64,000 nucleotides of DNA. Origin: Rana temporaria (taxonomy: Eukaryota > Chordata > Amphibia > Anura > Ranidae). Positions 1 through 10,329 of the stretch are shown here, in pieces. Below the pieces are notes generated by a model that did not search any database, had not been told where the DNA came from, and saw only the letters and a list, made by a program, of their open reading frames with translations. The position numbers and the translations under genes are program-made. How positions within the stretch are numbered: position 1 is the stretch's first letter; each line of letters opens with the position of its first letter. The stretch spans positions 100,804,157 to 100,868,156 of the forward strand of contig NC_053497.1 in assembly GCF_905171775.1 (NCBI RefSeq). The letters are read 5' to 3'.

Positions 1-105
1 CCCAAAACACATTCTGCTACTCCTCTCAAGTATGATGATATCACATGTGTAAGGCTTTACAGCCGAGACGCATAAAGAGGCCCATAACCCAAGGAGCACC
101 TTGAT

Positions 106-358
106 GCTGGGTTCACACTATTGCGAATTGGATGCGGTTTTCCCTGTATCCAATTCGCATAGTAGGAGATTGTGACCGGTTCTCTATGGAGCTGGTTCAT
201 ACTGTACATCTCTGCAGCGGCTCAGGTGCGAATTGCACAGGAGTCCTGTGTGTCTTTTGGTCCAAATTCAGCCAAAAATTCATACTGAAATCGGACCTGA
301 AATTATGAAGCACCAGACTCCTTCTGTGAGCCGGAGCACGCTGTAGTGTGAACCCGGC
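106..358. mobile_element. Short inverted-repeat element (MITE)
   Basis: The left end GCTGGGTTCACACTA and the right end TAGTGTGAACCCGGC are inverted copies with one mismatch. They enclose about 250 bases without coding potential. I could not define a target-site duplication. Other elements in this window with 'TTCACACT' ends (50773-51022, 38344-38756) appear to be related in design. It is a non-autonomous DNA transposon, superfamily unresolved. Confidence 0.6.
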
Positions 359-540
359 CTCAGGCTTTCAAGAAGGATACATTTCATGTCTAGTTTTCCT
401 GAATACCTGTCATATTTCTTGAGTCCTTGAAGTGCCAGGACAAAAGAAACACCCACAAAATGACCACATTTTCGAAAGCAAACACCCCAAGGTAATTCCT
501 GAAAGGCATAGGCAAGCTGTCAAATAGGAGCTTAGGAGCC

Positions 541-580
541 ACGTGTATATATATATATATATATAATATATATAAAAGGC
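541..580. repeat. (TA)n microsatellite
   Basis: An imperfect TA-dinucleotide run, broken once by AA, lies in otherwise unremarkable sequence. It is the kind of site that varies in length between individuals. Confidence 0.85.
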
Positions 581-713
581 CTCCTGCATCAACGCTACTC
601 CCATCTGGCTATTTTTATATAGTTGGCAGAGTGGAAGTGGTTGAAGTTTAGACAAAACTTTTTTCTTTAGAGATTAGAACACCTGTCATTTGGTATTGCT
701 GTCTGTATCCCTA

Positions 714-1120
714 TTAGGGCCCTTTCACACGGGCGGATCAGTAATGATCTGCCTTTGTGTGTCCGCTTTGCTCAGCTGGGATCCTCCGTAAAATCTCTGC
801 TGAGCCGTCGGCTGACAGGGCGGTCCCCGCACACTGTGCAGGGACCACCCTGTCTTTCCTCTGCTCTCCCCTATGGGGGATCGGATGAACACGGACCTTT
901 TGTCCGTGTTCACCCGATCTGATCCGCCAGACGGAAGAAAAATAGTATTTTCTTCCGTCCGAAAAATCGGATCATTGCGGAGGCGGGTGATTACGGGTGT
1001 CAGCAGATGGTCATCCGCTGACACCCGCAATCACATAAGGACCAATGTATGTCCCGTTTTCATCTGCAACGGATGGATGAAGATGCGGACATACGGTCCG
1101 CACGTGTAAAAGGGGCCTTA
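714..1120. mobile_element. Harbinger-like MITE with TTA target duplication
   Basis: The termini GGGCCCTTTCACACG and the inverted CGTGTAAAAGGGGCC enclose about 400 bases, with TTA on both outer sides (714-716 and 1118-1120). A 3-bp TWA duplication is typical of PIF/Harbinger elements. The interior is a chain of hairpins: one near 878-920 around 'ACGGACC/GGTCCGT'-type arms, one around 931-962 (GACGGAAGAAAA with its complement), and one around 998-1027 (GGTGTCAGC with GCTGACACC). There is no coding capacity. It would be moved by a transposase encoded elsewhere. Confidence 0.7.
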
Positions 1121-1380
1121 GGGAGTGTCACCTTCCCTATTTGTCCTGTTTACCATTATCATTGAAAAAAAAAGTAAAACAAAATCCCACATTTGAGGTT
1201 AACACCAGAACAGTAATAGAAAAGTCTTTCAATGGGGACACTAGTTTTGGTGACCCTGGTGACACCCTGGGATATGGAAGAGGAAGTGGGAGGGAAATCT
1301 ACCGAATGGGACACAGAACCCCCCCCCCCCCCTTAATCCAAAATAAAAGATAAAAAGTTTTGCCTTTAGTTCTACTTTAA
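1121..1380. mobile_element. Fragment of a DNA transposon, right end only
   Basis: The stretch ends with a terminal-repeat-like sequence around 1355-1380 (AGTTTTGCCTTTAGTTCTAC). It contains a C homopolymer (1319-1333). No matching left terminus is visible, because the Harbinger-like MITE lies directly against it. I infer a truncated copy of a dispersed family. Confidence 0.4.
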
Positions 1381-1439
1381 CAATTATTAGATGCTTCGTT
1401 CATTTTTTTCCCTTTACTTTAACCTGATTATCTGGCCAG

Positions 1440-1720
1440 TAAAGACCCGTACACACAAGCCAAATATTGGGCAGTATCAACTGGTTTAATAGAAATTTTG
1501 TTAAAGAGGCATGACCAAAAAAGGTATTTTGTTTGACATCCAATCAGGCCATTGGTTGAGAGAAATGACCAGTGTTTTCTGGCGGGAGAGGGGGGGGGGG
1601 GGTCGTCCTTCGCCCCCCTATCAGAACACAATAGCTCACCCCGGAGATCGGTGTACCAACATTAGATTGTTAGTACAGGATCTCCTCCCAAACGCCGTTT
1701 TTTTTCCGCTTAGCCCGTTA
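1440..1720. mobile_element. Probable MITE fragment
   Basis: The left edge reads AAGACCCGTACACACAAGCC, the same style of terminus as the GTACACACGA-ended MITEs at 37890-38316 and 60917-61335. No matching right end is seen. The interior holds a G homopolymer (1591-1602). The boundaries are approximate. Confidence 0.35.
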
Positions 1721-2186
1721 GAGTGTTGAGACAAACCTTTAAACGCTACGGGGCGCTTCCAATGGTCTTCTTTTATCCATTTATATAAAGTAAAAGATCT
1801 GTTGCTGTAACTTCTCAAAGAGTGTTAGCTGGAAGTTGGCTTTATTTTGTTAGACAAGTCCATCTAAATCTGCTAGCACATCTAACACTACCCTCTCCAC
1901 AGATTGACAAAGTTGCCGTCCACAGGTGTCTCTGTGGCAGGAAAAAAAAGGCTAAAAAAGAAAACGAATGCAGCCACCACATTTATGGTTTGGAAAGCTG
2001 CAATCTATTACATTTTGGGTTTTGGGTTTAATACCACTTCAAGCCTCTCTGGGATTGCTTGTATAGCAGTTAAAGTCTGAAAGGTTGCTTGAAACTAAAT
2101 AACTTCAGAAACCACATTCATAACATGATAACATTACCTATTTTTTTTACTATTTTTAAGTAAAGATCTGGTATCTTATAGGAAAC

Positions 2187-3034
2187 TTAAAGTTAAAAGG
2201 ATTGTAAAAGCAGAAGTTTTTTTAAAAATCGTATGCATTAAGATGAAAAAGCCTTCTGTGTGCGACAGCCCCACTCACCCCCCCCCCCCCCCCCCAAATA
2301 CATACCTGAGGTCTAGATCACATGTGTCAAACACAAGGACTGCAGGTCGAATCCAGCCCTCAAGGTCATTTCATGTAGCCCTCACACCTCTTCTGCAGCT
2401 GCAACACTCCCCTCATCTCCACCACCTCCTGTCTCAGCAGCAAGCAGCAGAGTGGAGAACAGAACTCCTTCGGATTCTGCTCCTCTCTGTGCAGCTACAG
2501 CACCCCCTTGTCTCCACCTACCCTGGTATCAGCATTTAGAAGTCTCCAGCTCTCCACTGGTCCTCCTACAGACCCTGCACTTTCTGCTTCCCATGACCCT
2601 TGACTTCTGATGATGGGGGGCTCTTGGCATCTGATGTAAGGAGGGGGTGGTGCTCTGGACTAGTCTTACAGATACAACCGGCCCTTTGAGGGCGGCCATA
2701 ATGCTGATGTGGCCCACAATGAAATAGAGTTTGACCCCCCCGCTCTATATCCAGTAATGCAGGAGTGTCTATGCTGCCCGGGACTCCCCTCCTCACTGGC
2801 TGAAACAACATTGGCTCCTGCTGCTGTCAAAGTCAGTCAGCCAATGAGGAGAGAAAGGGGGCGGGGTGGGTCAAGGCTCCAGGTTTGAATGGACACAGGG
2901 AGCTGTGACTTGGCTCGGGTGCCCCCATAACAAGCTGCTTAGTGGGGGCACTGAAAAGGAGGGAGGGGCTAGGAGAGCATGTTAACATGTTTGGTATTTT
3001 GTAACAAAAAAACTAAACTTTACAATTACTTTAA
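2187..3034 (+). mobile_element. TTAA-flanked non-autonomous element, interrupted by a hAT element
   Basis: The left terminus (AGTTAAAAGGATTGTAAAAG) and right terminus (TTTACAATTACT) are inverted versions of each other and each abuts TTAA. Related copies lie at 60287-60735 (same orientation) and 37168-37547 (opposite orientation, one end only). A one-ended fragment sits at 43852. Shared internal landmarks are a 'GGGGGCACTGAA' segment and a 'GACACAGGGAGCTGTGACTTGG' region. TTAA targeting is known for piggyBac and Kolobok elements, but no transposase is present to decide. The copy is split by the element at 2320-2743. Confidence 0.6.
2320..2743. mobile_element. hAT-like non-autonomous element nested in the TTAA element
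   Basis: The ends ACATGTGTCAAACACAAGG and (inverted) GTTTGACCCC enclose about 420 bases. The flanks TCTAGATC (2312-2319) and TCTATATC (2744-2751) match in 7 of 8 positions, which fits the 8-bp duplication of hAT transposition followed by one mutation. The inner text (CTGCAGGTCGAATCCAGCCC near the left, GGCCCACAATGAAAT near the right) resembles a widely dispersed vertebrate repeat. A partial relative is at 51160-51300. Confidence 0.6.
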
Positions 3035-3883
3035 TTATGCCTAAGCAGTTCCATTAAAGATGTGTGTTTTGCCTGTAAATCTATAGTGTGAGATCATTTA
3101 TTGGGATTTGAAAATACATGAAGTGATAATGTAGATCTTGTTCTGGAGAGGAAGTTGAAACTGAGGACCCGCAGTGCAAGAATTTACCTATTTCTATTTA
3201 TTTCACTCTCGGAATGTGTGTATCCTCCTCCTCCCCTGTGGCTTCTTGGTCATTGTTTCCTCCAACCCTCCCCCCTCAAAACTGCTGTAATCCACTCCCT
3301 GAACAGCACTGTGGATTGGAGCAGGTGGGTGGGAATAGGGGGCATATAGGACCAGTAAAGAGCTGGATGGCTGCTTTGTGTGAGAGAGCCATTGTCTGAC
3401 TCTCCAATGCGGTGGCAGCACAGGTCCATATTTAGTACTGTATATGAAGCTGGACTGCAATACAGTGATGAATAGCAAGGGTTCATCTGGACTATAACGG
3501 CAAAGGGTGGAAAGTTCACAGATTAATAAAATATTATTTATGGCATTTTTTAAAGCCTAGGAATTTATCTTTGAAAGCCCAAGACATTTTTTCACAGTAC
3601 TATAACCATACACTATTTAGTGGTAGGTAGGATCCTGCTTATTGCCCATTTTAAAAATGCTAAACCAGGCTCATTTGCAGACAAGTAACCTCATAGGCCA
3701 GATGAAGAGGGTGTGGGATGTGGTTCGGCTAATGTCCTAAGCTTGTCAAGATAATTGCACTGGATTTTGGGGTTTCTAGGCTAAACATTAAATGTGAGCA
3801 CAATGCAGGTACCCCCAAATATTTGCTTTTCACACAGCTGCCTTTGTGTGCAGTATTTTAATTTTCATGTGCTAACAACATAG
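3035..3883. other. Stretch without a recognised gene or repeat
   Basis: About 850 bases contain no ORF with recognisable similarity and no terminal inverted repeats that I could find. It includes a C-rich segment near 3225-3290. Several short overlapping ORFs on both strands (61-91 codons) have no domain signal and are treated as chance. Confidence 0.5.
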
Positions 3884-4254
3884 ACATACCTCTCAACTTT
3901 CTGGGATGGGAATGAGGGACATCTATTAGCAAAATGAAGTAGGCATAGGACACACACCCTACCATTCCCCCTTAAAAGAGAATTGGACCAAAAAAAATAT
4001 TGGTTAAACCCACAAGTGCTTTTTATCATTACTATTCCTTTATATTGGCTTTTGCCATTTACAAATGCAGCAATTTAGAAATTAGATAAGAGGTTTAGCA
4101 TTGTTAAACTTTTTTGAAAGAAAAGTAGTGCATTTTATATACAACTATATAGATCGGACTAAAATGAGGGACAAATGAGAAGGAAAGAGGGATAGGGGGA
4201 TATTGTTCTGAATGAGGGACAGTCCCTCGAAATCAGGGACAGATGGGAGCTATG
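3884..4254. mobile_element. Dispersed repeat with imperfect inverted ends
   Basis: The left edge ACATACCTCTCAACTTTC and the reverse complement of the right edge (ACATAGCTCCCATCTGTCCC) are similar. Both are followed inward by GAGGGAC motifs (around 3911 and 4213). The interior is non-coding. It looks like an old MITE. No target-site duplication is clear. Confidence 0.45.
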
Positions 4255-4909
4255 TATAGAGCAAAAGTCTGCACAGAAAACTTACATAATTGTCAGCTAA
4301 GTCTGTTTCTTTAAGGTGTGATTGCTTTTACATCGTGCATAGTACCTTTAATGCTAAAAATAATGATGAAAACAACTAAATTAGACTATAAAAATAACTA
4401 ATGCTCAGATAGAATGTTTTATGTTCATTAAAACCCCAAACAAATTACATTTCGTTGACTTAAATTTTTAGTATGTAAAACCAAACCTCAACACTAGAGA
4501 GCAGCAAACCTTCATTTATAGCTGTACTAGCTGTACTTAGCTGCAGCAATATTACAATTAAATAATACTCTTTCATGTGAATGAGGAGTGTGTAGGCTGG
4601 TTTCTTGCCCATAATTGTATTTATAGAAATTATGTTATAAACATTTATTGTCTGCCTTTCTTTTCCTTAATGTTTTAAAGTAGACCAGGCGGTAAAGGCA
4701 ACAATAACTTGCACAAGTAAATATAAATATAATAAGTTATATAAGCAGAGAATGCCTGAAGGCAAACAAAATATTTAAGTAACAAAAGGTAGTCCATGTC
4801 TCTACTGGCAACTAGATACATGACTTTTGCCAAAGCATTTCTCATGTAATGTCTGTAGACAGAGAAGTTCACTGTTGAGGAAAGGCTGGGGGTAGGCGGT
4901 AGGCAGGTA

Positions 4910-5366
4910 CAGGGCCGCCATCAGGGGGGTAAATGTAGTACACCTGTAAGGGGCCCGGAGGTCGCCAGGGGCCCAGATGGCAACCCCGTTTTGTTTTTCG
5001 CCAGTATACCTGTAAGGGGCCCGGAGGTCCCCAGGTGCCCGGATGGCAACCCCCTTGTTTTTTTTTTATCGTTTTTTTTATTATTATTTATTTATTTTTA
5101 TGTTTTCGTCAGTATACCTGTAGGGGGCCCGGATGGCAACCCCCCCCCTTTTTTTTTCATTAGTATACCTGTAAGGGGCCCGGATGGCAATCCCCTTCTC
5201 TTGCTTTTTTTGTTCGTCAGCACTCAAACCCGCTTTTCAATTCGCGGCACCCCCCGTTTCTCAATTTGCGGTGGCACCCCTCCCTGCTTCTCAATTTGCG
5301 GGCGCCCCCAGGGGGCCCATGCCTGAAGCTGTGTAAGGGGCCCCAAAATTCCTAAAGGTGGCCCTG
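4910..5366. mobile_element. hAT-like element with perfect 8-bp target duplication
   Basis: The ends CAGGGCCGCCATCAGG and the inverted GGTGGCCCTG are flanked by identical GGCAGGTA octamers (4902-4909 and 5367-5374). This is diagnostic for an 8-bp-duplicating superfamily such as hAT. The interior is a degenerate tandem array: the phrase 'AGTATACCTGTAAGGGGCCCGGA' recurs around 5001, 5111 and 5163, followed by 'TTCTCAATTTGCGG' copies (5256-5300). Relatives with the same ends are at 47386-47721 and 62985-63749. There is no coding capacity. Confidence 0.8.
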
Positions 5367-5374
5367 GGCAGGTA

Positions 5375-6838
5375 CCATTTGTTTTCAAGCTGACTATTTT
5401 ATTGTCCCCTCCTCTCCCCCCCTACAGATGGCAAGATGTACTGAGCATTAGGTGCGCAGCTCTGGAAACTCACAAACAAGCACTGAGCTTCGCAGCTCAA
5501 CATTCCACAAGAGGGAAAGAGAGCAGACTGCACATGTTTGGGTAGGGAACCTAGTGCTCATTTTTGGAGTTTCATCTAATGCTTCGTACATCATTCCTCC
5601 TGCACGGCGAAGAGGAAAGAACAACAGAATAAGCAACTGAAAGAGTAATCATTCTATTCTAAAAGGAAGCACAGCATATTAATGTACTGAGGATGCTGTA
5701 ATGCATAGGCATGTTTTTGGCAAAAGTCATTAAAGGTGAATTAACTCATAAATAATCCTACCAACTACTGTATAACTAATCCAAATGACTCTGCCAGAGA
5801 TCTTTCTTGAATGGGTTCTGAATAGTTTTAGGCCAGCCAACTCCTGATGGGTTTGTGTGGAAAATAGTATTAGAATTACCGTAGTTAAGAAAGACCTATC
5901 CAACTGGTCCCCTTTGGTCAGGTGAAGGAAGAGGGCTGGTGACAGTTGCAACCAACATTAGGACTTCTGTAAGCCTATTGATCTAAAAAAAAAGCACAAT
6001 ACACAAAAACTTTTTTTTTATGGAAAGTCCCTTCTGCATGACTATGGATAGCTAAGCACGGACTGCCTTAGGGATTTGAACAAGGTCTAAAGTGAGAATT
6101 ACAGTTTGAGTATTCTGAGCTCTCACTCACTCTTTATGAAACTTCTTGTCATATAATAAAATATATATAAAAAAAAAAAAAACAATCAAAAAGACTGCCA
6201 GCTCATTTGTTTGACCATTTTGGTACTGATAGTCCTGGAAGCTCAAGTTTGTGAATGAGATTGTCGTCCACCATCTATAATCAAGATATCTTTAAACAAT
6301 CTAAGAAAAGACAGTCTCTACTATATTAGCACTTATAAGGAGCGCATGTATTTGTGTGTCCTAGTGTAAGAAAAACATTCAAACAGCTGTAAAACTGGCC
6401 TTCAGAAAAATGACTGTTTATTTGAATGTATTTCATTTGTGTGAAGATGGACATAGACAGCACCAATGTGATAACTGTGTTATATTTAGCTTAAGCTCTG
6501 TGTGTACTTTTTAAGCAAGTAAGATCTTGCCTGATCCAAGTAGAGCATGGACAAGCATAGTTGGCCCATGAGTGTTCCAAGTAACCAAATGCCAGTTATT
6601 GCCTGTAGATGCTTTGTTTGATTTACTAAATACCTTAAATGTATAACTGTTTATTGTCTGGGGTCCTACTGAACGTGATTCAGCAACTGACACATTCCAG
6701 GTGGCTTGGCAGCCTTATCCTGCAATGTCCAAATATTTTTACATTTTACCTAATACAGTTTTGACTTTGGATGCCCTATGAGTACAGTAAAACTTTGGAT
6801 TGCAAGTATAATTTGTTCCAGAAACATTCATGTAATTC
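5375..6838. other. Unique-looking stretch without recognised features
   Basis: About 1.46 kb is AT-rich and non-repetitive by eye, with a short A run (6171-6183). ORFs of up to 73 codons on either strand show no domain, signal peptide or codon pattern I recognise. Host regulatory or intronic sequence cannot be excluded. Confidence 0.5.
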
Positions 6839-6841
6839 TAA

Positions 6842-7172
6842 AGCCTCATACACATGATCGGACTTCCAACGGACAAATCTGTGGATTTTTTTTTGAAGGG
6901 CGTTGGCCGTGAACTTGTTCTGAATACAGACGGCAGAACTTTTTCAGCCAACATTCACAAAACGATGTGGTTTTTCTGCTCTTTGGCGCCATCCTTTGGG
7001 CAACTTCTACTAATGTTGTCTTATGGTTAGCATTTGTTCGGAGCATGCGTGTTTGTACTTTGGATTTTAGTCCGGTAAATTTGTGTACACACAATCCGAC
7101 AAATTCCGACAAATTCCGACAACAATTGTCCGATGGAGCATACAGACGGTCGGATTATCGGACAAAACGCGT
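6842..7172. mobile_element. MITE of the GTACACACGAT family, right end missing
   Basis: The left end AGCCTCATACACATGATCGG follows a TAA. The body matches the element at 37890-38316 in the opposite orientation, including the shared segment TTTGTACTTTGGATTTTAGT (7048-7067). The right-most 35-40 bases, including the terminal repeat, are missing. Sequence switches near 7172 directly into a Tc1 element that has lost its own 3' half. The junction therefore looks like recombination or a deletion joining two transposons. Confidence 0.65.
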
Positions 7173-7892
7173 CCATGATGCTTTGATCTAAACCATTCCA
7201 TTGTAGCTTTGGCTGTATGTTTAGGGTCATTGTCATGCTGGAAGGTGAACCTCTGCCCCAGTCTCAAGTCTTTTGCAGAAAAACAGTTTTTCTTCAAAGA
7301 TTGCCCTATATTTGGCTCCATCCATCTTCCCATCAGCTCTGATCAGCTTCCCTGTCCCTGCTGAAGAAAAGCATCCCTTCAACATAATGCTGTCACCACC
7401 ATGTTTCACGGTGGGGATGGCGTGTTCAGGGTGATGTGCAGTGTTAGTTTTCCGCCACACATAGCATTTTGCTTTTAGGCCAAAAAGTAAAATGTTTTAT
7501 TTATCTGACCAGAGCACCTTCTTCTGCATGTTTGCTGTGTCCCCATCTTGGCTTTTTGCAAACTGCAAACAGACTTTTTATGGCTTTCTTTTTGCCACTC
7601 TTCCATAAAGGCCGGATTTGTGAAGTGCACGACTAATAGTTGTCCTGTGGACAGATTCTGAGCTGTGGATCTCTGCAGCTCCTCCCAGAGTTATTATGGG
7701 CCTCTTGGCTGCTTCTCTGGTTAATGTTCTCTTTTCCCAGCCTGCCAGTTTAGGCAGAAGGCCATGTCTTGGTAGTTTTTCAGTTGTGCAATACTCTTTC
7801 CATTTATGGATGATGGATTGAACAGTGCTCCGTGAGATGTTCAAAGCTTTGGATATTTTTTTATAACCTAACCCTGCTTTAAACGTCTCCAC
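7173..7892 (-). pseudogene. Tc1-like transposase remnant
   Basis: Tc1 transposases bind terminal repeats through two helix-turn-helix domains and cut DNA with a DDE/D domain. An intact frame (7578-7892) encodes the N-terminal DNA-binding half, with the typical ISKALNISRSTVQSIIHKWK recognition helix and an arginine-rich linker (TTISRALHKSGLYGR). Shifted frames at 7233-7460 and 7067-7333 carry the next parts, including MLKGCFSSAGTGKL and the motif FQHDNDPKHTA that contains the second catalytic Asp. The last third, with the third catalytic acidic residue, is gone. At least two frameshifts separate the blocks, so this is a dead copy. Confidence 0.8.
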
Positions 7893-8310
7893 AACTTTAT
7901 CCCTGACCTGTCTGGTGTGTTCCTTGGCCTTTGTGATGCTCTTTGTTCACTAAGGTTCCCTAACAAACCTCTGAGAGCTTCACAGAACAGCTGTATGTAT
8001 ACTGAAATTAAATTACACACAGGTGGACTCTATTTACTAATTAGGTGAATTCTGACAATTGTTTTCTCTGGATTTTAGTTAAGGGTATCAGAGTAAAGGC
8101 GGTTGAATTTAAATGCACGCCACACTTTTCACATATTTATTTGTAAAGAATTATAAAAACCATTTATCATTTTCCTTCCACTTCACAATTATGTGCCACT
8201 TTGTGTTAGTCTATCACATAAAATCCCAACAAAATACATTTACATTTTAGATTGTAACATGATAAAATTTGGAAAATTTCAAGGGGTGTTAATACTTTTT
8301 CAAGGCACTG
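7173..8310 (-). mobile_element. Tc1-like transposon, 3' half deleted
   Basis: The minus-strand left terminus starts at 8310 with CAGTGCCTTGAAAAAGTATT, a terminal repeat known from widespread vertebrate Tc1 elements. Its untranslated leader is followed by a degraded transposase (7173-7892). The C-terminal part of the catalytic domain and the right terminal repeat are absent. The copy cannot move by itself. Confidence 0.8.
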
Positions 8311-8418
8311 TTACCAGCTTGCTTCCACACAGTGGACAATAGAGAAAGGTAAACTATAATTTGCTGTTTAAACACAGTCCTGGAAGGATTTGCCCCCTTA
8401 ATGAACAGGCCTCTTTAA

Positions 8419-8650
8419 CTGACAATTGCGCGGTCATGCGACAATGCGTCAAACAGAATTCACGTCCCTTTTTTTCCCACAAATAGATCTTTCCTTTGGT
8501 GATATTTGATCACCTCTGCGGTTTTTATTTTTTGCGCTATAAACAATAAAAGAGCGTAAATTTTGACAAAAAATGCAATATTCTTCACTTTTTCCTATAA
8601 TAAATATCCCCCCCCCCCCCCCCAAATTAAAAAAAATAATAAAAATAAAA
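8419..8650 (-). mobile_element. TTAA-flanked element, 3' end portion (outermost host of the nest)
   Basis: On the minus strand this reads as the distal part of a family also seen at 52455-53165. The shared text is 'GTTTATAGC[GA]CAAA..AA.[TA]AAAACCGCAGAGGTGAT' and a preceding T/A-rich plus 'ATTTATTA' block. Its outer edge, CTGACAATTGCGCG, abuts TTAA (8415-8418). The matching other end of the same family, in the same orientation, appears 17.7 kb away at 26334-26513 and also abuts TTAA (26514-26517). I infer that the two are halves of one element. Confidence 0.55.
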
Positions 8651-9665
8651 ATAATAAGGTGTATTTTATGCCTAATATGGTTCCCCTCAGAAACAGGAAT
8701 CTGCCTTCGGGGTCCACCTTCCTCTCCTCGATCTCAAAGCGAACATTGCTCCCAAAGCCTATTGCTACCCCCTTTGCCCTTTTTGTAGGGGAATCTCCAT
8801 AGAACCATGTAGGAATCTTCTTAGAATATAATTTAATATTGGCGTTCCAGTGCCAGATGGGTTTCTTGTAAGAATATTGGGCCAGATTCACAGAAGAGAT
8901 ACGACGGCGTATCTCCTGATACGCCGTCGTATCTCTGAGAGTATCTATGCGGCTGATTCATAGAATCAGTTACGCATAGATAGCCCTAAGATCCGACAGG
9001 TGTAATTGACTTACACCATCGGATCTTAGGAGGCAATACTTCGGCCGCCGCTGGGTGGAGTTTGCGTCGTTTTCCAGCGTCGGGTATGCAAATGAGCTTT
9101 TACGGCGATCCACAAAGGTTTTCGCGTTCGTTACGTCGTCGCTAGTCGTTTTTTCCCATCGCAAAGTTAAGCCTGCTTTAACATGGCTTAACTTTAGACG
9201 AGCCATGTTAAAGTATGGCCGTCGTTCCCGGGTCAAATTTCAAATTATTATTTTTTTTGCATAAGACGTCCGCGAATACGAAAGTACGTTACGCACGTCG
9301 CCGTTCAAAAAAATGACGTCACTTCGCGCAAAGCACGGCGGGAATTTCAAAACGGAGCATGCGCAGTACGTCCGGCGCGGGAGCTTGCCTAATTTACATG
9401 GTACACGCCCCATTTGAATTAGGCGGGCTTGCGCAGGACGTCTTTACGTTACTCCGACCGCAAGTTTATACTCAAGTGCTTTGTGAATCAGGCACTTACG
9501 AGGAAAACTTGCAGCGGTGTAACTTAAAGACGATACGTTACGCCGCCGCAGTTCTTTCTGAATCTGGCCCATTATTTCTGAACCCATTCTTTCTAATTCC
9601 CGTAGCACCATGTGTCGCTTCTGTGGGGAGTTTAACCCTCTAACATTATAAATTATAAGTTTTAA
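8651..9665 (-). pseudogene. L1-A ORF2 5' segment (endonuclease), inverted and MITE-interrupted
   Basis: ORF2 of L1 elements encodes an apurinic-type endonuclease plus reverse transcriptase. On the minus strand, 9565-9665 encodes the N-terminus (IIYNVRGL..., HMVLREL) and 8655-8878 continues with IFLQETH and VPTWFYGDSP-like text (here IPTWFYGDSP), up to the equivalent of residue about 108 of L1-B ORF2. The MITE at 8879-9570 sits exactly between them. There is a stop in the second block. The segment lies in the opposite orientation to the rest of L1-A (10330-26090), which fits a twin-priming 5' inversion. About 280 codons between the two parts are absent. Confidence 0.7.
8879..9570. mobile_element. 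GGGCCAGATTC-ended MITE inserted in L1-A, ATT duplication
   Basis: The ends GGGCCAGATTCACAGAAG and the inverted TTCTGAATCTGGCCC are flanked by ATT (8876-8878 and 9571-9573). The uninterrupted L1 frame confirms the 3-bp duplication, because removing the element and one ATT restores the reading. The left edge holds a palindromic GATACGACGGCGTATC-type block. The interior is strikingly CpG-rich. Relatives are at 39599-40160, 45172-45530, 49955-50677 and 55798-58232. Confidence 0.8.
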
Positions 9666-10039
9666 TCAAATCGATTCTATTTCCGCTTCTGGAGACAGTG
9701 GATCACCTGAAAATTCTTTTTTTCTACTCTTTTTTCTTTCCTTTTTTTGACAAACCATTTTTTTCTTTATCGGCAAGAGTGACAACAAGCAACACGTTGG
9801 TAACGTATTAAACACTCTATCATCTATTACAGTTACTGATTACCAGCTCAATCTTGGCATTTCGCATTCCATCCCCAATTCCCAACTCTTCATGTTTGTC
9901 TAACCATATCTGGTTAAGAGCACTTCCTTCCCAGCTTTTTGCAACAGAATTGTTTCTGTATGGCTAAGGCAAACTAAGTTGATGAACTAGATCCATTTCA
10001 AACCACTGGATATTAACAAGTCTAATTGCTAAGAAACTT
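9666..10039 (-). other. Probable L1-A inter-ORF or 5' sequence in the inverted segment
   Basis: The stretch directly precedes the L1-A ORF2 start on the minus strand and is pyrimidine-rich on the plus strand (9715-9765), as is the ORF1-ORF2 spacer of L1-B (14874-15353). No ORF1 text is recognisable. Assignment to the L1 is an inference from position. Confidence 0.35.
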
Positions 10040-10284
10040 GTCCACTGGAAAGCTGTCCGTCGGACATGTCCGATGGTTAGTATGACTCATCGGACATGTC
10101 CGCTGGTTATGAAGGATGACGGCCAGAAATCCCGCGCATGCGTCGAATTGATTCGACGCATGCGTGGAAGCATTGAACTTCCGTGTCAGAGAACGTCGGT
10201 GTCTTCTACGTCACTGCGTTCTCTGTCCGCTGGGATTTTGGCCTGATGGTGTGTACAGTATTCGGCCGTGTGTACAAGGCCTTA
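10040..10284. mobile_element. MITE fragment with central palindrome
   Basis: The right terminus GGCCGTGTGTACAAGGCC is of the GTACACAC family. The centre is a near-perfect palindrome at 10134-10167, with arms GCGCATGCGTCGAAT and ATTCGACGCATGCG. The left terminus is not intact, although the GGACATGTCCGATGG repeats near 10062-10106 suggest proximity to it. It lies between the two oppositely oriented L1-A segments. Confidence 0.5.
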
Positions 10285-10329
10285 GGCTATTCCCTCTCCC
10301 CATTCCCTCTTTATATAGCTAAGGCGTAA

